Source: a virus. From it: a stretch of 38,882 bases of DNA. Within the stretch, counting starts at the first letter, position 1, and every line of letters starts with the position of its first letter. The stretch covers positions 1 to 38,882 of IMG/VR virus record IMGVR_UViG_3300027743_000057, one strand, 5' to 3'. Shown here piece by piece: positions 7,895 through 16,036 of the stretch. Below the pieces are notes generated by a model. The model was not told the origin of the DNA, searched no databases, and saw nothing but the letters and a program-made list of their open reading frames with translations. The translations under genes and the position numbers were made by a program.

Positions 7895-8323
7895 ATGTCA
7901 ATTTCGGACTCAACCGAAAATTCGATCCTGAATTTAGTCTTCTCCGCCACGACCTGGGCGAACTATGCCGTCAATGCGACGGCCTCGCCCGAGACCAACA
8001 TCCACGTCGCGCTGCAGACCGCTGACCCGACCGACAGCGGCACGATGTCGTCGAGCGAGACGACCTACACATCGTATGCCCGGGTCAACGTCGCGCGCTC
8101 GACCGGCTGGTCAACGGCGACCACCGGCGTCGTCAGCCCGGCGTCGAATATCGATTTCCCGGCCGGCACCGGCGGCAGCGGCACCATCTCATTCTTCTCC
8201 ACCGGCAAGACCGGCGGCGGCACCACGGCCATCCTGTGGAGCGGCGCCGTCTCGCCGACCATCGCCGCGGGCAACGGCGTGACGCCGCGCCTCACCACGG
8301 CGACGACGATCTCGCTCGACTGA
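7895..8323 (+). CDS. Phage minor virion / tail-fibre-like protein
   Basis: A 142-residue protein preceded by a strong AGGAAGG site. It begins with a short amphipathic stretch (ENSILNLVFSATTWAN) followed by a Thr/Ser/Gly-rich beta region (IHVALQTADPTDSGT, VNVARSTGW, ISFFSTGKTGGGTTAILWSG). This pattern matches a widespread family of small phage proteins often labelled tail-fibre or minor structural protein. No enzyme motif is seen. It is the first gene downstream of the HNH insertion and resumes the late operon. Confidence 0.65.
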   Translation: MSISDSTENSILNLVFSATTWANYAVNATASPETNIHVALQTADPTDSGTMSSSETTYTSYARVNVARSTGWSTATTGVVSPASNIDFPAGTGGSGTISFFSTGKTGGGTTAILWSGAVSPTIAAGNGVTPRLTTATTISLD

Positions 8324-8327
8324 ACGC

Positions 8328-8774
8328 GTGTATCACTCGCGCGAACTGGTCGCTTGCCTGGAGGCAGTCGACGTTGAGGGCATGCGCCGGCTGTGGGGCC
8401 AGGTGGCGCCGCAGTTTCCGCAGCACGACGACGCCGGCATGGTTGCGGCCATTCACCTGGCGCGCACCAAGTCGGAGCTGGTGCGCTTCAGACTGCGCGC
8501 CTACTCGCATGCCTGGCTGATCGATCACGGCTATCCGTCGTTGTTGCCGGATGAACTCAAACCGCGGGCGCAACGCATCTATCCGGTGATCGCATCGGGC
8601 GTCGGTATCTCGGTCAACTCGCGATACCCGGAGGTCAAATCCGCGGTGACGCTGGCGATGACCGGTGCGGTGCTCGAGGCCGAGGCGGACGGGCGGCTGA
8701 CCGATGCGCCGTTCGTGCGGGGCCGCATGCAGGAAGCGCGGCGGTACGCGGTGAAAAAACTGTTCGGGCGATGA
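8328..8774 (+). CDS. Hypothetical phage protein, helical
   Basis: A 148-residue protein starting with GTG four bases after the upstream stop. It is mostly helical: HSRELVACLEAVDVEGMRRL, HLARTKSELVRFRLRAYSHAWL and a basic C-terminal RGRMQEARRYAVKKL. No transmembrane segment or signal peptide is visible and I do not recognise the family with a named function. It lies in a block of small virion-region genes, so a virion or assembly role is plausible but unproven. Confidence 0.6.
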   Translation: MYHSRELVACLEAVDVEGMRRLWGQVAPQFPQHDDAGMVAAIHLARTKSELVRFRLRAYSHAWLIDHGYPSLLPDELKPRAQRIYPVIASGVGISVNSRYPEVKSAVTLAMTGAVLEAEADGRLTDAPFVRGRMQEARRYAVKKLFGR

Positions 8775-8775
8775 C

Positions 8776-9111
8776 ATGGGCATTGTCGAGCAGATCGCCG
8801 CCATCCGCGCCGGCAAGAAGGATGAGCGTGCGCAGACGTTAGAGATCTATGCGCTGAAGACCAACGCGCTGCTCGGTGTGATCCGCTGTGGTCATGCCGT
8901 CGCGCACAAGGACTACACCTTCCGTATTAACGACGCGCGCATGGTTGGCGAGGGACGCCTGTTCCTCGACGTGACATTCGTGCGTGGCCCGCAAGAAGTT
9001 ACCCACCAGATCACCATCACCAACCCGCCGCTGCTGCCGCGCGAGAGGACCGGCAACGAGCGAGAGGACATGGCGACGGCCATCAGCGAGATGCTGGAAG
9101 GCTTCGTCTGA
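8776..9111 (+). CDS. Hypothetical phage protein
   Basis: A 111-residue protein whose ATG overlaps nothing but follows the upstream stop by one base. It starts with a helix (MGIVEQIAAIRAGKKDERAQTLEIY), then strands (LLGVIRCGHAVAHKDYTFRI, GRLFLDVTFVRG, HQITITNPP), then an acidic C-terminal helix. It is not recognised. The last base of its stop is the first base of the repeat-protein start, so the two are coupled; a chaperone or anchor for that large protein is one possibility. Confidence 0.55.
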   Translation: MGIVEQIAAIRAGKKDERAQTLEIYALKTNALLGVIRCGHAVAHKDYTFRINDARMVGEGRLFLDVTFVRGPQEVTHQITITNPPLLPRERTGNEREDMATAISEMLEGFV

Positions 9112-12044
9112 TGGCTGTTTATAATATCATCTATGTTGCTTCAGACCATGCTGCGCGTGTCTCTGGTGATACGTCGTATGCCTCCGCCCGAAACCTTAGC
9201 GGCGTAACGTCTGAGGACGCCGCTTCCGAATTAAAGATGGGGCATGGGTTTAATTCGCCAAACTTTAGTTTGTGGCAGTCGTTTTTATCTTTCGATACGT
9301 CCGCCGTTATTGGATCGGTTTCCTCTTGGTCGCTTGAATTAAAGAGAAGCACCACTACTACCGCATTCATAGGCAGTGTTACTGGTGCCGCGGGTACGGC
9401 TGTCGCACAGACCATTGAGTGGTACGTTTATCCTTGGACTGGTCAAGCTGCCTCCAATTTAAGAACCGGCACGCAATTGGCAGCCATGACGCCAATTGGT
9501 TCTGGTACGCTCCCAGCAGCTGCCACCACGCGCTATTCTCTTTCGGGGGCTGGTCAGACCAGCCAGTTTTTTGCAGCGTCAAATTTCAATATCATGGTGG
9601 CTGCGGAGGGTCAGCGCACTAACACAGCGCCAAGTTCGGCCTCTCAAAACGGACCCGGCGGAACATATCCGGAAAATGCTACGGGAACGACGAACGATCC
9701 GTTCCTCTCGATCACTCTCGACACCGCATGGCAATTCCTCGGCGTCTCCAACGAAGTTGCAGTCGCCACCACCGCGCACGCGCTGGTCACCACCGGCATC
9801 AGCGGTACGCTGGCGGCGGGCGATCTGCTGGTTGCTTGCATCACGTCGCGCATCGCATCGACCACCTCGGTCACGCTGCCGACCGGCGGCGAGTGGACGC
9901 TGGTCGCAGAGCAGAAGAACAACAACACTCTAACCACCAGCTCCGCCCTGCCTTCGGGGCTGATGGCCTACTGTGTGCGGGGTGCGTCCAACCCGAACCT
10001 GACGTTCACCCATCCGGTTGCTCCCAGTCAGGCGCAGGGGCGGATCGTCGCCTATCGCAATGTCAACACGTCCTCGCCGAAGGACACGCAGACATCGTTC
10101 ACCACGGCGACCGCTCAAACGGCAGTCACCGGCACCGGTCTGACGACGACGCAGATCGAAGACCTGATCGTCGCAATGGCGTGCGGCGGGCAGGAAGCGG
10201 CGTGGTCCGCGTTCAACGCGACCGATCCGGCGGGTGCGTCGGGTGCAACCGTCACCACCGCGCCAACGACGACGTGGTCCGAGCGCGCCGACTCTGCTGT
10301 CACAACGGGTGCTGACGGCTCACTCGCGATCTTCGACGCGGTCAAGCTGACCAGTGGCGCGACCGGCAACCTCACCGCCACGGCATCCGTCTCTGCCGGG
10401 CACGTCGTCATCGCGGGCGCGTTCAAGATCTATGCGCCGCCGGCCGGCGACGGTGTCGGCGACGCGGACGGTGTGGGTGCGGCCGCCGCCACGGGCGCGG
10501 CGATCACGTCGGCCGATGCGAGCACGGCGAGCGGCACCGGCTCGGCGAGTGCAACGGGCACCGGCATCGTCGACACGGTCGGCGATGCTGACGGCACCAG
10601 CACTGCGGCGGCGACCGGTTCGTCGATCACGATCCTCGAGGGCGTTGGTGATGCTGACGGCGTCGGCGCCGCGAGTGCGACCGGCACGGGTATTGCGACT
10701 GCAAACGCCAGCACGGCTGCGGGTGTTGGCGCGGCCTCTGCCACCGGTTTCGCCATTGCGGCGGGCGCGGGCACGGCTGCCGGTATTGGCGCCGCATCAG
10801 CCGCGGGCACAGGCATCGCGGTCAGTGTCGGCACTGCGGCTGGCATTGGCACAGCTACCGCGGAAGGCACGACCGTCGGCGTCACCTCGTCGGCGCAGGG
10901 AACGGCCACCGGCACCGGCGCCGCCGCTGCCACCGGCACCGGCATCAAGGCCGCCAACGCCAGCACGGCGAGCGGGATAGGCACTGCAACGGCCACCGCT
11001 ACGGCGACTGCGGCATCGGCTGGCGATGCTGACGGGATCGGCACTGCCACCGGCGCAGGTCATACCGTCAGGGTCGGCGCGGGTGATGCCGACGGTCTGG
11101 GTACAGCGTCGGCCACGGGCGCGCTCACTGGCGCAAGCGTTGGCACTGCGGCCGGCATCGGCAGCGCGACTGCCACAGGCGGCGGCACCGGTTCCGGCAT
11201 CGGCGACGCTGATGGCATCGGCGCGGCTACTGCGGCCGGCCGGGCAACCGGCGCGTCGGCGGGTGATGCAGACGGCGTTGGCACTGCGGCGGCAACGGCC
11301 ACAGCGACGGCGGTCTCGGTCGGAACGGCCGAAGGCGATGGCACCGCACTCGCACTTTCGGATCCTGGGACGACCACCGGCGAGGCAACCGGACAAGGCA
11401 CGGCGGCAGCAACCGGCCGGGCGATCACGGTTGGCGTCGGCGCTGCGTCTGGCGTTGGCACAGCCGCGGCAGTCGGTGGTGCCATCGCCACGGCGGTTGG
11501 ATCGGCCGCTGGCCTCGGCAGTGCATCGGCAACCGGCGCCCGCATTGCAGCAGGCGTCGGCACCGCGAGCGGGATCGGCACGGCTGCGGCGGTCAGCGCG
11601 GAAGCTGGCGTTATCGCTGAAGGTGTCGGCACCGCGACCGGTGTCGGCGAAGCCATCGGCCGATCGCTCGAGGAGCAGTTGCCGATCGCCGGCGGCGGCG
11701 GTGTTGGAATTCGGTTCCGGCCGCGCCCGGCGGTTATCGAAGGTGTCGGCTACGCTGTCCTGCCCGAGCTCATTGGGTTCGCGATCGGCGAGGTTGGCTA
11801 TCGTCCCAAGCTTATCGCCGGACGCGCCAAGGGTGTCGTTGCTCTCACTGGCCACGCTTCCGGCGACATTGGGGTCAAGGGCGCGGCCTACAGTATCGCG
11901 CGCCTGCCGCTGATGGCGTCCGCATCGATGGACGCGGGATCCGCCGGCCAGGCGCAAGTCAGTCTCTCGATCTGCAAGGGTGCCGCCATGGGCGATCACG
12001 ATCCAGACGAGCATTTGATCATCGCCTTGATGTTGGCGGCATGA
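9111..12044 (+). CDS. 977-residue repeat-rich fibre-like virion protein
   Basis: Four parts are visible. Residues 1-200 are a beta-rich domain with a DNRLRE-like stretch (FLSFDTSAVIGSVSSWSLEL). Residues 200-445 are a second beta domain with DLLVACITSR, VTLPTGGEWTLVAE and GRIVAYRNVNTSSP, a pattern known from phage tail and surface proteins. Residues 449-852 are about twenty imperfect 20-residue Gly/Ala repeats. The remaining 125 residues form a distinct C-terminal domain. The first 600 bases are clearly richer in A+T than the rest. It is probably a virion surface fibre or adhesin. It is coupled to the preceding gene by a one-base overlap and followed by the collagen-like gene. Confidence 0.7.
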   Translation: MAVYNIIYVASDHAARVSGDTSYASARNLSGVTSEDAASELKMGHGFNSPNFSLWQSFLSFDTSAVIGSVSSWSLELKRSTTTTAFIGSVTGAAGTAVAQTIEWYVYPWTGQAASNLRTGTQLAAMTPIGSGTLPAAATTRYSLSGAGQTSQFFAASNFNIMVAAEGQRTNTAPSSASQNGPGGTYPENATGTTNDPFLSITLDTAWQFLGVSNEVAVATTAHALVTTGISGTLAAGDLLVACITSRIASTTSVTLPTGGEWTLVAEQKNNNTLTTSSALPSGLMAYCVRGASNPNLTFTHPVAPSQAQGRIVAYRNVNTSSPKDTQTSFTTATAQTAVTGTGLTTTQIEDLIVAMACGGQEAAWSAFNATDPAGASGATVTTAPTTTWSERADSAVTTGADGSLAIFDAVKLTSGATGNLTATASVSAGHVVIAGAFKIYAPPAGDGVGDADGVGAAAATGAAITSADASTASGTGSASATGTGIVDTVGDADGTSTAAATGSSITILEGVGDADGVGAASATGTGIATANASTAAGVGAASATGFAIAAGAGTAAGIGAASAAGTGIAVSVGTAAGIGTATAEGTTVGVTSSAQGTATGTGAAAATGTGIKAANASTASGIGTATATATATAASAGDADGIGTATGAGHTVRVGAGDADGLGTASATGALTGASVGTAAGIGSATATGGGTGSGIGDADGIGAATAAGRATGASAGDADGVGTAAATATATAVSVGTAEGDGTALALSDPGTTTGEATGQGTAAATGRAITVGVGAASGVGTAAAVGGAIATAVGSAAGLGSASATGARIAAGVGTASGIGTAAAVSAEAGVIAEGVGTATGVGEAIGRSLEEQLPIAGGGGVGIRFRPRPAVIEGVGYAVLPELIGFAIGEVGYRPKLIAGRAKGVVALTGHASGDIGVKGAAYSIARLPLMASASMDAGSAGQAQVSLSICKGAAMGDHDPDEHLIIALMLAA
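10455..11666 (+). repeat. Tandem 60-base coding repeats (about 20 copies)
   Basis: The encoded unit is roughly VG-TorD-A-x-G-IorV-G-TorA-A-x-ATG-x-x-I-x-x-x, 20 residues long, repeated about 20 times with substitutions and a few 1-3 residue indels. Each unit has Gly at fixed spacing and a second half rich in Ala and Thr. The DNA units are diverged but share GGC/GCG-rich cores. This is protein-level repetition, not a CRISPR array: there are no conserved direct repeats separated by unique spacers. Confidence 0.9.
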
Positions 12045-12045
12045 C

Positions 12046-12579
12046 ATGAGCAAGCCGCCGCTCATTCCGCCACCGACCTACACATTGTGGCAATGCATCG
12101 GGACCGCGCTCGCGCTGTCGCGGCGTGCCGTCGAGGAAGTGCGGGCGCTGTCACGCCTGCCCGGGCCGCAGGGCGAACAGGGACTGGTCGGACGGCAGGG
12201 ACCAGCTGGTCCGGAGGGCGGCAGGGGCATCGCCGGCGTGCAGGGACCGCCCGGCCGCGATGCGATCCAGTTGGAAGACTTCGAGATCGAAGCCAAGGAC
12301 GGCGGTCGCTTCTTCGTACTGATCCTCAAGCGCGGCGAGACCGAAATCCGCCGTGAGGTCCGCACCGACCTGATGATCAACCGCGGCGTCTGGCGCGAGG
12401 GCGCGTTCCTCAAGGGCGACTGCGTCACGCACGGCGGCTCGCTGTTTGTCGCCGAGGAAGACACCAGCGACAAGCCCGAGCAGGGCAAGGCATGGCGTCT
12501 CGCCATCAAGCGCGGGCGCGACGGCCGGGACGCCAAGGCAGACGAGAAGCGCACGCTCGAGCCGGTGCGGTTTCGATAG
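12046..12579 (+). CDS. Collagen-like virion protein with C-terminal binding-type domain
   Basis: A 177-residue protein. An N-terminal helix (TLWQCIGTALALSRRAVEEVRAL) is followed by about ten Gly-X-Y triplets at residues 40-75 (GPQGEQGLVGRQGPAG then GVQGPPGRD). A beta domain follows, and a C-terminal segment GVWREGAFLKGDCVTHGGSLFVAEEDT...WRLAIKRG resembles small carbohydrate-binding modules of the ChiA/type 5/12 style seen on phage tails. It would trimerise through the collagen part. Its stop overlaps the GTG of the next gene, linking it to the glycan-enzyme cassette. Confidence 0.7.
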   Translation: MSKPPLIPPPTYTLWQCIGTALALSRRAVEEVRALSRLPGPQGEQGLVGRQGPAGPEGGRGIAGVQGPPGRDAIQLEDFEIEAKDGGRFFVLILKRGETEIRREVRTDLMINRGVWREGAFLKGDCVTHGGSLFVAEEDTSDKPEQGKAWRLAIKRGRDGRDAKADEKRTLEPVRFR

Positions 12580-13214
12580 TGGCATCGTATTGGACTGTCC
12601 CGCATGAATGGCCGGGCGAGATGGTATTCATTGTGGCCGGCGGGCCATCGGTGCTCGGGCAGGATCTTGAAGCACTGCGCGGGCGCCGGGTGATTGCGAT
12701 CAACTCCAGTGTCTTTACCGTGCCGTGGGCCGACATCCTGTTCTTCGGCGATTGGCGCTGGTGGAACGAACCCGAGAACCGTGCGGCGGTTGCAAGGTTT
12801 CCCGGCCGCGTCGTGACCACCTCGCGCACGGTGCCGGACAAGAAAGTGTATGTCTGCTGCAAGACCAAGCCGCCGGGGCTGGCGCTGGAACGCAACAGCC
12901 TGATGCAGCGATGGACCTCGCTGACGGCGGCGACCAACCTGGCGGCGCATCTTGTCGGGCCAGGCGGGACGATCGTGTGGCTTGGTGCCGACGGGCGGAA
13001 AGCCGCGGACGGCCGCACGCATCATCACCCGCCGCATCGCTGGGCGCACACACCCGGCTGCTACGATAAGCACCGCGCTGATCTTGCGACGATCGTTCCG
13101 TCGCTACGATCACTGAACATTGCAGCGTGTAACGCCTCGCCGGGCACAGCCTGGGCGGATCTGCTGCCGGTGATCGATCTGCAGGAAGCGCTCGGCGAGC
13201 GGTGCGCTGCTTGA
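12579..13214 (+). CDS. MptE/DUF115-like Rossmann protein, possible glycan-modifying enzyme
   Basis: A 211-residue protein starting at GTG 12579, which overlaps the previous stop (TAGTG). The opening MVFIVAGGPSVLGQDLE, then RVIAINSSV and ADILFFGDWRWWNE, follow the nucleotide-binding GGPS and INSS pattern of DUF115/MptE-like proteins. That group also contains sialyltransferase-like and flagellin-modification enzymes. A His-rich stretch (GRTHHHPPHRWAH) lies near residue 150. No signal peptide is seen, so it is cytoplasmic. Its exact substrate cannot be read from sequence. It is the first of four coupled enzymes between fibre and connector genes. Confidence 0.6.
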   Translation: MASYWTVPHEWPGEMVFIVAGGPSVLGQDLEALRGRRVIAINSSVFTVPWADILFFGDWRWWNEPENRAAVARFPGRVVTTSRTVPDKKVYVCCKTKPPGLALERNSLMQRWTSLTAATNLAAHLVGPGGTIVWLGADGRKAADGRTHHHPPHRWAHTPGCYDKHRADLATIVPSLRSLNIAACNASPGTAWADLLPVIDLQEALGERCAA

Positions 13215-14092
13215 GGACGATCATCCTCCGCGGAATGTGGGGATTCGGCGACAACATTTATGCGCGACCGTTCATGCGCGCAGCCGCATCGCAATACGAT
13301 CTCTGGCTCGAGACACCCTGGCCGGAACTGTTCGAGGATCTCGATATCCGGTTTGTGCGCGGGTCGCGCCGGCTGCGCACGCAGTTAAACAATGTCGCGC
13401 TGCAGCCGGAGGATCGCTGGTCGCGGCCGCCACTCTCGACCCGCGAGGTGATCCTCAACTACGGCAACCTAGCCGCAAGTTCGATCATCCGGTCACTGGA
13501 GACACGCTGGAGCACAAAACTGAGCGTCCGGTTCGACCCGGCGCTGTTCGATCTGCCGGATATGGGTCCGTCGCCTGTCGTGTCGGATCGGCCGATTGCC
13601 GTGATCCGGCCGGTCACGTTGCGTTCCGAATGGAAAAACCCGGCGCGCAACCCGAAGCCGGAATACGTCAACGCGCTGGCGGGTGAACTGATGGCGACCC
13701 ATACCGTGGTTGTGGTCGCCTCTCTCGCCGCGAACCAGGAATGGTTGGTCGGAGATCTGCCGCCAGCGCACCACCACTTTCTGTTCGGCGAACTCAAGAT
13801 TCGCCAGCTGCTCGCGCTGGTGCGCGATGCGGATATCGTGGTCGGCGGCGTCGGCTGGATCGTGCCGGCCGCACTTGCGCTGAAGACGCGGACCTTCATC
13901 GTGCTCGGTGGTAACGGCGCCCACAACGCGCCCGACAAGATCACAGATCGGCGCCTTGATTTGAGCCGCATTGGCTTTGCCGTACCGGAGAGGTTCTGCC
14001 GATGTGCGAGCATGCTGCATGCCTGTGACAAGACGATCGCAGATCCGCTCGGCCAGTTTGCCAGTTGGTCCGCCAGCATCTCCGCTGCCTAG
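13202..14092 (+). CDS. GT9/heptosyltransferase-like glycosyltransferase
   Basis: A 296-residue GT-B-like protein. It begins TIILRGMWGFGDNIYARPFM, which parallels the GIGD-----P opening of heptosyltransferases. It has a mid-protein IAVIRPVTLRSEWKNPARN strand and a C-terminal donor-site region, LLALVRDADIVVGGVGWIVPAALALKT, followed by FIVLGGN. GT9 enzymes add heptose-type sugars to LPS cores; the acceptor here is unknown. The start is GTG 13202 or TTG 13211, since both keep the first strand and overlap the upstream stop. The C-terminus carries several Cys residues (RFCRCASMLHAC), unusual for the family. Confidence 0.65.
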   Translation: MRCLRTIILRGMWGFGDNIYARPFMRAAASQYDLWLETPWPELFEDLDIRFVRGSRRLRTQLNNVALQPEDRWSRPPLSTREVILNYGNLAASSIIRSLETRWSTKLSVRFDPALFDLPDMGPSPVVSDRPIAVIRPVTLRSEWKNPARNPKPEYVNALAGELMATHTVVVVASLAANQEWLVGDLPPAHHHFLFGELKIRQLLALVRDADIVVGGVGWIVPAALALKTRTFIVLGGNGAHNAPDKITDRRLDLSRIGFAVPERFCRCASMLHACDKTIADPLGQFASWSASISAA

Positions 14093-14093
14093 C

Positions 14094-14675
14094 GTGCTGC
14101 AGTCGTCGCTCGAAGTGTGGCCGATCGACTGGACTGGCCTGCCGACACGGTTCATGTCTCATGACAATTGCGATTTGGAAGTCTTGATCGCGCTGGTGCG
14201 CAGCGTCAGCCCGCGTCATGTCATCGAGTTTGGCGTCAACGTTGGGCGTACCGCCAAGGCGATCATGGCAAACGTGCCGGGCATCGAACGCTATACCGGC
14301 ATCGATGTGCCGCTCGACTATGTGCCGATCCTGGCGCTGCAACTCGACAATGCCGTGCCGAACCCCGGCGAAATGGTTCTGTCCGATTCGCGCTTTCATC
14401 TGATCGTCAAGCCGCGCGGTTCGCTCGACCTGACCGTCGCGGATCTTGAGCCGTGCGATGCCGCATTCATTGACGGCGATCACGGCCGCGCAGCCGTGCT
14501 GCACGACACCATGCTGGCGCGCGCGCTGGTGCGTCCAGGCGGGATCATCGTCTGGCACGACTACCACGACATTGGAAACGTGGACGTGAAGGCCGTGCTG
14601 GACGAGATGCACCAGGCCGGTGCTGCAATTCAACGTGTCGACAATTCCTGGCTTGCGTTTGAACGGGTCGGCTGA
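14094..14675 (+). CDS. Class I SAM-dependent methyltransferase (Methyltransf_24-like)
   Basis: A 193-residue protein from GTG 14094, one base after the upstream stop. Motif I is HVIEFGVNVGRTAKAI, the acidic end of strand 2 is YTGIDVP, and the acidic strand 4 segment is CDAAFIDGDHGRAAV. After it come GGIIVWHDYHDIGNV and a closing NSWLAFERVG. The DGDH and WHDY motifs are typical of small sugar O-methyltransferase-like enzymes. An upstream ATG (14019) would overlap the previous gene by 74 bases and adds non-conserved Ser/Pro/Arg sequence, so I reject it. It may methylate the glycan built by the neighbouring enzymes. Confidence 0.75.
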   Translation: MLQSSLEVWPIDWTGLPTRFMSHDNCDLEVLIALVRSVSPRHVIEFGVNVGRTAKAIMANVPGIERYTGIDVPLDYVPILALQLDNAVPNPGEMVLSDSRFHLIVKPRGSLDLTVADLEPCDAAFIDGDHGRAAVLHDTMLARALVRPGGIIVWHDYHDIGNVDVKAVLDEMHQAGAAIQRVDNSWLAFERVG

Positions 14676-15364
14676 TGCACACATATGCTGCACAATTGCA
14701 TGAAGGACATCACCGATCCGGTCGGACAGTTTTTCCGCTGGTTGAACAGTTCTCGGCAGGCCGCCTGACCTGGTGGCCGCAACTTGGCCTCGGCTGGTAT
14801 CCGGTGACGGCCGGCGTCGAGCCATACGACCAGGAATACTTCGATCGGTTCGGCCGCGATGCGGCCACGCCGCTCGGGGGCGCGCTGATGCAGGGACGCC
14901 TCGCGTTCGTCGAGCAGCACTGGCAGAGCACGCTGGTCGATGTCGGCATCGGGTCGGGCGCCTTCGTCGAATTGCGGCGCGCGCACGGACAGACAACCTA
15001 CGGCTACGACGTCAATCCGGCCGGTGTGCGCTGGCTCGATGAGCGCGGGTTGGCGATCGACCCGTATCGTGTCCCGACTCCGGCGATGACGCTGTGGGAC
15101 GTGCTCGAGCACATTCCATATTACCCGGCGCTGCTCGCCAACGTGCGGCAGTGGCTGTTTGTCTCGACGCCGATCTATCGCGACGCTGAGCATGTGCTGC
15201 GCTCGAAGCATTTCCGGCCGACCGAGCACTGCTGGTACTGGACCCAGCCGGGCATCGTGTACGCGATGAAGTTGTGCGGTTTCGAACTGGTGGTGGAAAG
15301 CAATTTCGAGACCGAGCTCGGGCGCGAGGACATCGGGACGTTTGCGTTTCGGCGGGAGACCTGA
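14675..15364 (+). CDS. Class I SAM-dependent methyltransferase (Methyltransf_23-like)
   Basis: A 229-residue protein whose ATG overlaps the previous stop (TGATG). The SAM-binding motif I is LVDVGIGSGAFVELRRA, the following acidic strand is YGYDVNPAGVRWL, and MTLWDVLEHIP is the classic post-motif of ubiquinone-biosynthesis-like and sugar methyltransferases. Two nearby strands (WLFVSTPIY) and a C-terminal REDIGTFAF complete the fold. An N-terminal 60-residue extension includes TWWPQLGLGWYPV. It ends immediately before the connector gene. It is not related enough to the adjacent methyltransferase to be a recent duplicate. Confidence 0.75.
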   Translation: MHTYAAQLHEGHHRSGRTVFPLVEQFSAGRLTWWPQLGLGWYPVTAGVEPYDQEYFDRFGRDAATPLGGALMQGRLAFVEQHWQSTLVDVGIGSGAFVELRRAHGQTTYGYDVNPAGVRWLDERGLAIDPYRVPTPAMTLWDVLEHIPYYPALLANVRQWLFVSTPIYRDAEHVLRSKHFRPTEHCWYWTQPGIVYAMKLCGFELVVESNFETELGREDIGTFAFRRET

Positions 15365-16036
15365 ATGCTGATCGTCACCGAACCTGCCGAAGATCTTCAG
15401 TTGCTGACCGAGGAAGAACTGCGGGTGGCGGCTGGGCTTGAGCCGGACGATGACAGCCAGGATGAAGCGCTTGCGATCCAGGGGCTGCGCGCTGCATCTG
15501 CTCTGGCTGCAGCCTGCGGCGTTGCGAAGGCCGGCTATGATGCATCGCTGGCACCGCTGCGCGGCGCGGCACCGCGCACGCTGCACGCCGAGACGCTGGT
15601 GGAAACGATGCGCGTCAGGCCGGGCTACCAGTATGGGTCGCTATTCCTCGCGCGCTGGCCGGTGCTTGAGATCATCTCGGTGACTGAGGGCTCGACCGCG
15701 CTGACGACTGACGGCTGGGAACTCGACATTCCCGAGGGATCGATCACGCGCCTGTCCAGTAATGAGATGTGTTACTGGGCACGTGGCCGGGTGATCGTTG
15801 AATACGTGGCCGGCTATGATCCCATTCCGGATGACCTGAAAGCGTATGCTACCCAGCTTGTGGGCGGTTACCACCAGGTCACGACGGGCACCGACCCGAA
15901 TGCAAAGCACATTGAAATCCCCGGTGTGATCACGATTGACCGCTGGGTCGACCAGACCGCCACCGACAGCGTCGTACCGGACGACATCAAGTCTGCGCTG
16001 GTGCGTGACGGCTACCGCAGGCCGGTGCTGGCATGA
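15365..16036 (+). CDS. Head-tail connector protein (phiE125 gp8 / HK97 gp6-like)
   Basis: A 223-residue adaptor that docks under the portal. Family features are the N-terminal LTEEELRVAAGL segment, a helix of about 40 residues rich in Ala (ALAIQGLRAASALAAACGVAKAGYD), the WPVLEIISVTEG strand pair and GRVIVEYVAGYDPIPDDLKAYATQLVGGYH. That last motif matches the VRVTYVAGY-PADL pattern of phiE125 gp8-like proteins. ATG 15365 directly follows the methyltransferase stop. Placed here, it shows that the enzyme cassette lies inside the morphogenesis operon. Confidence 0.85.
   Translation: MLIVTEPAEDLQLLTEEELRVAAGLEPDDDSQDEALAIQGLRAASALAAACGVAKAGYDASLAPLRGAAPRTLHAETLVETMRVRPGYQYGSLFLARWPVLEIISVTEGSTALTTDGWELDIPEGSITRLSSNEMCYWARGRVIVEYVAGYDPIPDDLKAYATQLVGGYHQVTTGTDPNAKHIEIPGVITIDRWVDQTATDSVVPDDIKSALVRDGYRRPVLA

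Noticed and set aside
10455-11666. CRISPR-like array
   Set aside because: The 60-base periodicity is translated protein repetition with diverged units, without constant repeats and unique spacers.
10797-12065. Long 422-residue reverse-strand frame
   Set aside because: Antisense shadow of the Gly/Ala repeat gene; its Cys/Arg-rich repetition simply mirrors the repeats.
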